Below, one piece after another: positions 8,529 through 11,378 of a stretch of DNA of 11,378 nucleotides; within the stretch, counting starts at the first letter, position 1, and every line of letters begins with the position of its first letter. Source of the DNA: Ettlia oleoabundans (taxonomy: Eukaryota; Chlorophyta; Chlorophyceae; Chlamydomonadales). The stretch is taken from assembly GCA_019693395.1 (NCBI GenBank), contig JAAMXP010002977.1, positions 1 to 11,378 on the forward strand, read 5' to 3'. A program made the position numbers and the translations under genes. The notes under the pieces are model-generated. The model saw only the letters and a list, made by a program, of their open reading frames with translations. It made no database searches and had not been told where the DNA came from.

Positions 8529-9773
8529 ATGAACGCGCCCCGCAGCGATATTGCTAGCCTCACTATTCTCAAATACCAGGAAATCATCGATGGCGTTGTC
8601 GGGCGCGTGAAACCAACCTTCAATGAGGAGGGGGTGGACGAGTGAGTGATCCCTTGCCAGGACTTTCAGGATGGCAGTGCGCTTGTGTTAGGCTTCAACC
8701 AATACCGCCGGTGCTGCAGATCGGTGCTAGATGAAGTGCGAGCGCTGTGGGAAGCTAAGCTGGTGGCGACCGGGGTGATTGGCGAGCCGAGCACCGAGGG
8801 CCAGCAGTGAGTCCTTTTTGACTGCCTGCCGTCGCCTTGTTGGTCTACAGTTGCCATTCGATAGCTTGACCGACCTCCTTCTGCCGCCCGCCTGCCGCAG
8901 GGTCATCCAGCAGCAGCAAATAGCTCCCGCCCCTCGCGCGGCTGCGCTACCTATGTCGCACGCCAGCATGCCGGGCGCAATGCACCTAGGCATGCAGCAG
9001 CAGCAGTACCTGCAACAGCAACAGCAATACCTAGCCATGCGCCCTGGTTTCCACCCAGGGATGACAGCGGGGATCCCACTGGGCGTCTCACAGCCCCTGG
9101 GGGCCCCGCAGCAGCAGCAGCAGATCAACATGGCAGCTTACGCCGCCGCCGCCATGCAAGCCCAGGCGCAGGCTGCAGCAGCGGCAGCGGCGGAACACAA
9201 GCGCAAGCTGGACGCGGCAGCCGGCGGCGGCGGGGCGGCGGCTGCAGGGCCTGATAGCAAGATGCAGCGCACAATTCCGCAGCGGGACGGGCCCGGGGAT
9301 GACCCTGATGGTGGGGCAGGGGGGGAAGATGGGGAGGATGAGGGGAAGGAGGCCCTAGAGGCGCAGCTGACGGCGGCAGCTAAGCAGGAGGGGGGCGGGG
9401 AGGAGCAGGAGGAGGATGACGACCCGCTGACGGAAGATGATGAGGGCAGCGGTGAGTGAGGCAGGGGCAAGGGGCGTCCCGGCTGTGTTTTTGAGCTGCC
9501 GTGAGTGACCTTTTTGCTTGGGCCTTCCTCATTGGGGTGGGTGGGCAGGAGCAGGAGGGTGACTNNNCCCCACACACACACACCCCCCCACACACACACC
9601 TACACGCAGGCGACGAGGTTGACGAGGCGTCCGTGACCAACGTGGTGCTGGGGCAGTTTGAGAAGGTTCAGCGCACCAAGAGCAAATGGAAGGTGGTGCT
9701 CAAGGACTGCATACTCACACTCAACGCCAGGGACTACCTGGTTAGACGGGCAACGGGGGAGATGGACTTTTAA
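8529..9773 (+). CDS. TFIIA large subunit (alpha/beta precursor), 4 exons
   Basis: General transcription factor IIA large subunit (TOA1/GTF2A1 family), which stabilises TBP on promoter DNA with the small gamma subunit. Exons: 8529-8641, 8720-8806, 8901-9451 and 9610-9773; phases 2, 2, 1 match and give 304 residues, shorter than most plant and animal homologs. The ATG at 8529 is the only in-frame one before the domain. The N-terminal helical domain (residues about 11-55: LKYQEIIDGVVGRVKP, FNEEGVDE, SVLDEVRALWEAKL) is the part that packs with gamma in a four-helix bundle. Next comes a Gln/Met/Ala-rich linker (QQQQYLQQQQQYLAM) and an acidic Glu/Asp stretch ending about residue 250. The C-terminal beta domain (about 259-304: NVVLGQFEKVQRTKSKWKVV, LKDCILTLNARDYLVRRATG) contacts TBP and DNA. 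It ends in EMDF, acidic-aromatic like other family members. There are no internal stops; the assembly gap is intronic. Confidence 0.95.
9565..9600. repeat. Assembly gap (NNN) and CA/C repeat in TFIIA intron 3
   Basis: Three N at 9565-9567 are followed by C runs and (CA)n up to 9600, nine bases before the exon 4 acceptor. The repeat forms the polypyrimidine-like region of this intron. Its true length is uncertain because the gap lies at its edge. Confidence 0.9.
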
Positions 9774-10902
9774 TCCTGGTCCTTCTTCTGGCCAACCATC
9801 CAAACCTCTTCCCTGTTTGGAGGGGGAAGGGTGTGTGTACTGCTTACTGGTCCTGCTCCGGGCGGAGTACCGAAGCTCAAATAGCAGCGCTGACGGCAAG
9901 CTTGGCCTTTGTGGTCCCCAGCCCGACCACTCCCCAGGCACCCAGCTAGGGCACCATCCCTCCTTCCTTGTCCCTGCCCCACATACGCGAGGGTTGTTGT
10001 GTCTTCTTACCCTGCCCTGCCCGCCCAGCTGGCTCGATTCCCCAGGAGGATGCCTGCCAGGCGGAGCGCTTCAGGCTTGCAATGCCAGGCAGTACAGCCC
10101 AGCAGTACAGGCACTGTACCGCCCAGTGCTGCTAATGCCAGCCACCCTTCCCCTCCATCAACTCAACCCCTCCAACCTTTGCTTTGCTCGTATTTCTTTA
10201 ACCTCCCATCTGCCGCTGTGCCTTTATGGTTTTCTCCACCTCTCCCTCCTGTCTTCAACCCCTTTTTCTGTTGCAACACCACCTCCTCCCAGTGCATGTG
10301 TCATGCCGCGCCCCAGTTATTCAGTTGGCAGCCTTGTTCTCTGAGATGGCCTGCCAAGTGCAACACGCAGTTGTTTATATGGGTGTGTGTTGTTATCAAG
10401 TGGAGCCACGTGAACCAACTCACGTACCGCCCATCCGCCACGTTGGCAGCCCTCAGCTTGTCAACCTCTGCTCCTCTGTTCAAGCCCAGGGTGTGCGGGG
10501 GCGGGGGGGGGGTCCCCTCTTCGTTTGCGGCTCGGCTGTTGCTCCTGCTCATGATGGAAGCGCTGCTGCTGTTGTGTTACGGTACAGGTGAGGGAGGAAG
10601 TGGCTTTCCCAGTGTGGGGCCAGCACAAACGAGGGCATAGCACGAAAAGCCACATAGGCAGACAGCTACTCACGGTACTATTGAAGTAAATAACAGACAA
10701 ATAAGTTAAGCAGCATACGCCTGTAATGTAAGCAGCAGACTCTGCTACCCCTTGTGTCGCCCAGCCAGACCCAAGCCTGAAGGCGCAAACACACAAGGGA
10801 GGGAAACGCTCCCTGGTGGCCCCTCCGACCAGAGCCGAGATGTGCATGGGTGCACACACAGGCAGAAATTAACTTTTCTCGCAGACTATACTCCGGCCTT
10901 CG
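9774..10902 (+). other. Long 3' UTR of the TFIIA gene and convergent spacer
   Basis: No supported exon on either strand. The first sense-strand TGTAA after the TFIIA stop is a tandem pair at 10722-10731, implying a 3' UTR of about 960 bases, long but within the range seen in green algae. Also present are a hairpin GTACAG-GCA-CTGTAC (10105-10119), a G tract (10497-10512, five G, C, ten G) and an AT-richer stretch at 10670-10710. Beyond 10731 the spacer is probably the 3' UTR of the minus-strand gene. Confidence 0.5.
10722..10731 (+). terminator. Tandem TGTAA poly(A) signal
   Basis: Two TGTAA pentamers sit back to back (10722-10726 and 10727-10731), the only ones on the sense strand after the TFIIA stop. 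They are the likely 3' end signal of that gene, with cleavage expected 10-20 bases downstream. Confidence 0.5.
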
Positions 10903-11294
10903 TTACTTGGCTGCCCCTCGCGTCGCCGGCGGCAGGGACAGGCCCGAAGGCGCGCCGGGGCGGGGGCCGCTGGTTGCAGGGCGCTGCGCAGTGAGGCGGG
11001 TCAGCGCGGTGCCGGGGCGTAGCGCCTCTGCCGCGGTGGGGGGCGCGCCTGCAGCAACCGCCTGCAGGGGCAGCAGCAGCCAGGCTTGACGCGATGAATG
11101 GTTTTCAGGCTGATGCTTCGTCCTTTAACAAAACCAAAATAGGTTACAAACGAGAACAAGCAACTGCTGGGGCAACAGCAGAAAAGCAAGGCAGCATGGA
11201 GGCAGGAGCAGCGGCAGCCTCCCCCAACCTGCATGCGCTCAATGCGAGCCAGCTCTGAGCTGAACTTCTGGACATCGTCAGACAGGCCAAACTC
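10903..11294 (-). CDS. C-terminal part of an unidentified gene, running off the right end
   Basis: I do not recognise this gene. On the minus strand, after a pyrimidine-rich stretch ending CTGCTGCAG, the open stretch 11294-11229 reads EFGLSDDVQKFSSELARIER-MQ, a mixed-charge, helix-like peptide unlike the surrounding low-complexity frames. It ends CAG|GTTGGG in phase 0. After a CCCCTGCAG acceptor, 11061-10903 continues in phase 0 for 52 residues, starting AVAAGAPPTAAEAL and ending PPATRGAAK, with a TAA at 10905-10903. The second stretch is Ala/Pro/Thr/Arg-rich with GCG/GCC codons, like coding DNA here. Against this model, the frame stays open through the proposed intron and upstream of 11294 to the window edge, and the only minus-strand TGTAA nearby (11148-11144) lies inside the intron. 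Retention or another 3' end is possible. Confidence 0.4.
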
Positions 11295-11378
11295 CTGCAG
11301 CAGTACAGCAGTGTGGCAGTACAGTGGCGGCAGCGGCAGGGAGTCGAAGGAAAAAGGGAAGCCCCTGAGAAAGATGCA

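Noticed and set aside
7837..8532. 231-codon frame across the PsbP end and 3' UTR
   Set aside because: It reads the PsbP last exon out of frame, then the CAG tract and UTR; no recognisable domain.
10105..10119. Hairpin GTACAG-GCA-CTGTAC as a transcription terminator
   Set aside because: A bacterial-type terminator makes no sense in this nuclear context; there is no following T run and it sits inside a 3' UTR. Likely chance.
9658..10640. 228- and 243-codon frames after the TFIIA domain
   Set aside because: The first starts inside TFIIA exon 4 in another frame. Both are Pro/Ser/Leu-rich, from CCT/CTC-rich UTR sequence, without motifs.
10461..10859. 132-codon minus-strand frame
   Set aside because: It lies across the poly(A) region of TFIIA and the likely 3' UTR of the minus-strand gene. 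No motif was found, and the composition does not resemble the coding exons in this window.

Overview
The window looks like nuclear DNA from a green alga, most likely a GC-rich trebouxiophyte or chlorophycean chlorophyte. The reasons are: genes split by short GT-AG introns with GTGAGY/GTGCGN donors and pyrimidine-CAG acceptors; a strong GCN/CAG codon bias with Ala/Gln-rich low-complexity stretches; a plant/algal-type PsbP with a bipartite thylakoid transit peptide; and the chlorophyte poly(A) signal TGTAA downstream of genes. Three genes could be rebuilt exon by exon with consistent splice phases, and two partial genes lie at the edges.

Layout. (1) 1-1249, minus strand: the 5' part of a short-chain dehydrogenase/reductase (SDR) with an N-terminal hydrophobic segment; later exons are unclear or off the window. 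(2) 1250-2159: intergenic region between divergent genes, holding a palindromic TATA-like element. (3) 2160-5136, plus: a four-exon gene for a 486-residue nuclear PWWP-domain protein whose disordered N-terminal half carries three evenly spaced copies of a short motif. (4) 5137-5812: its 3' UTR and the promoter region of the next gene. (5) 5813-7912, plus: six-exon PsbP (23-kDa oxygen-evolving enhancer protein 2), 249 residues, apparently intact. (6) 7913-8528: PsbP 3' UTR with TGTAA, then a CCAAT-containing promoter region. (7) 8529-9773, plus: four-exon gene for the TFIIA large subunit (alpha/beta precursor), 304 residues; its third intron has a 3-N assembly gap next to a CA repeat. (8) 9774-10902: long 3' UTR ending near a doubled TGTAA, converging on (9), a partial minus-strand gene of unknown function running off the right end.

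The genes do not form a pathway: a membrane-associated oxidoreductase, a chromatin reader, a photosystem II lumen subunit and a general transcription factor sit side by side, as is usual in a eukaryotic chromosome. I saw no mobile-element genes, CRISPR arrays, tRNA or rRNA. No new multi-gene system is evident. The feature most worth following up is the spaced RSxHxQPPGKQP motif in the PWWP protein, then the unidentified gene at the right edge and an imperfect inverted repeat inside a PWWP intron.
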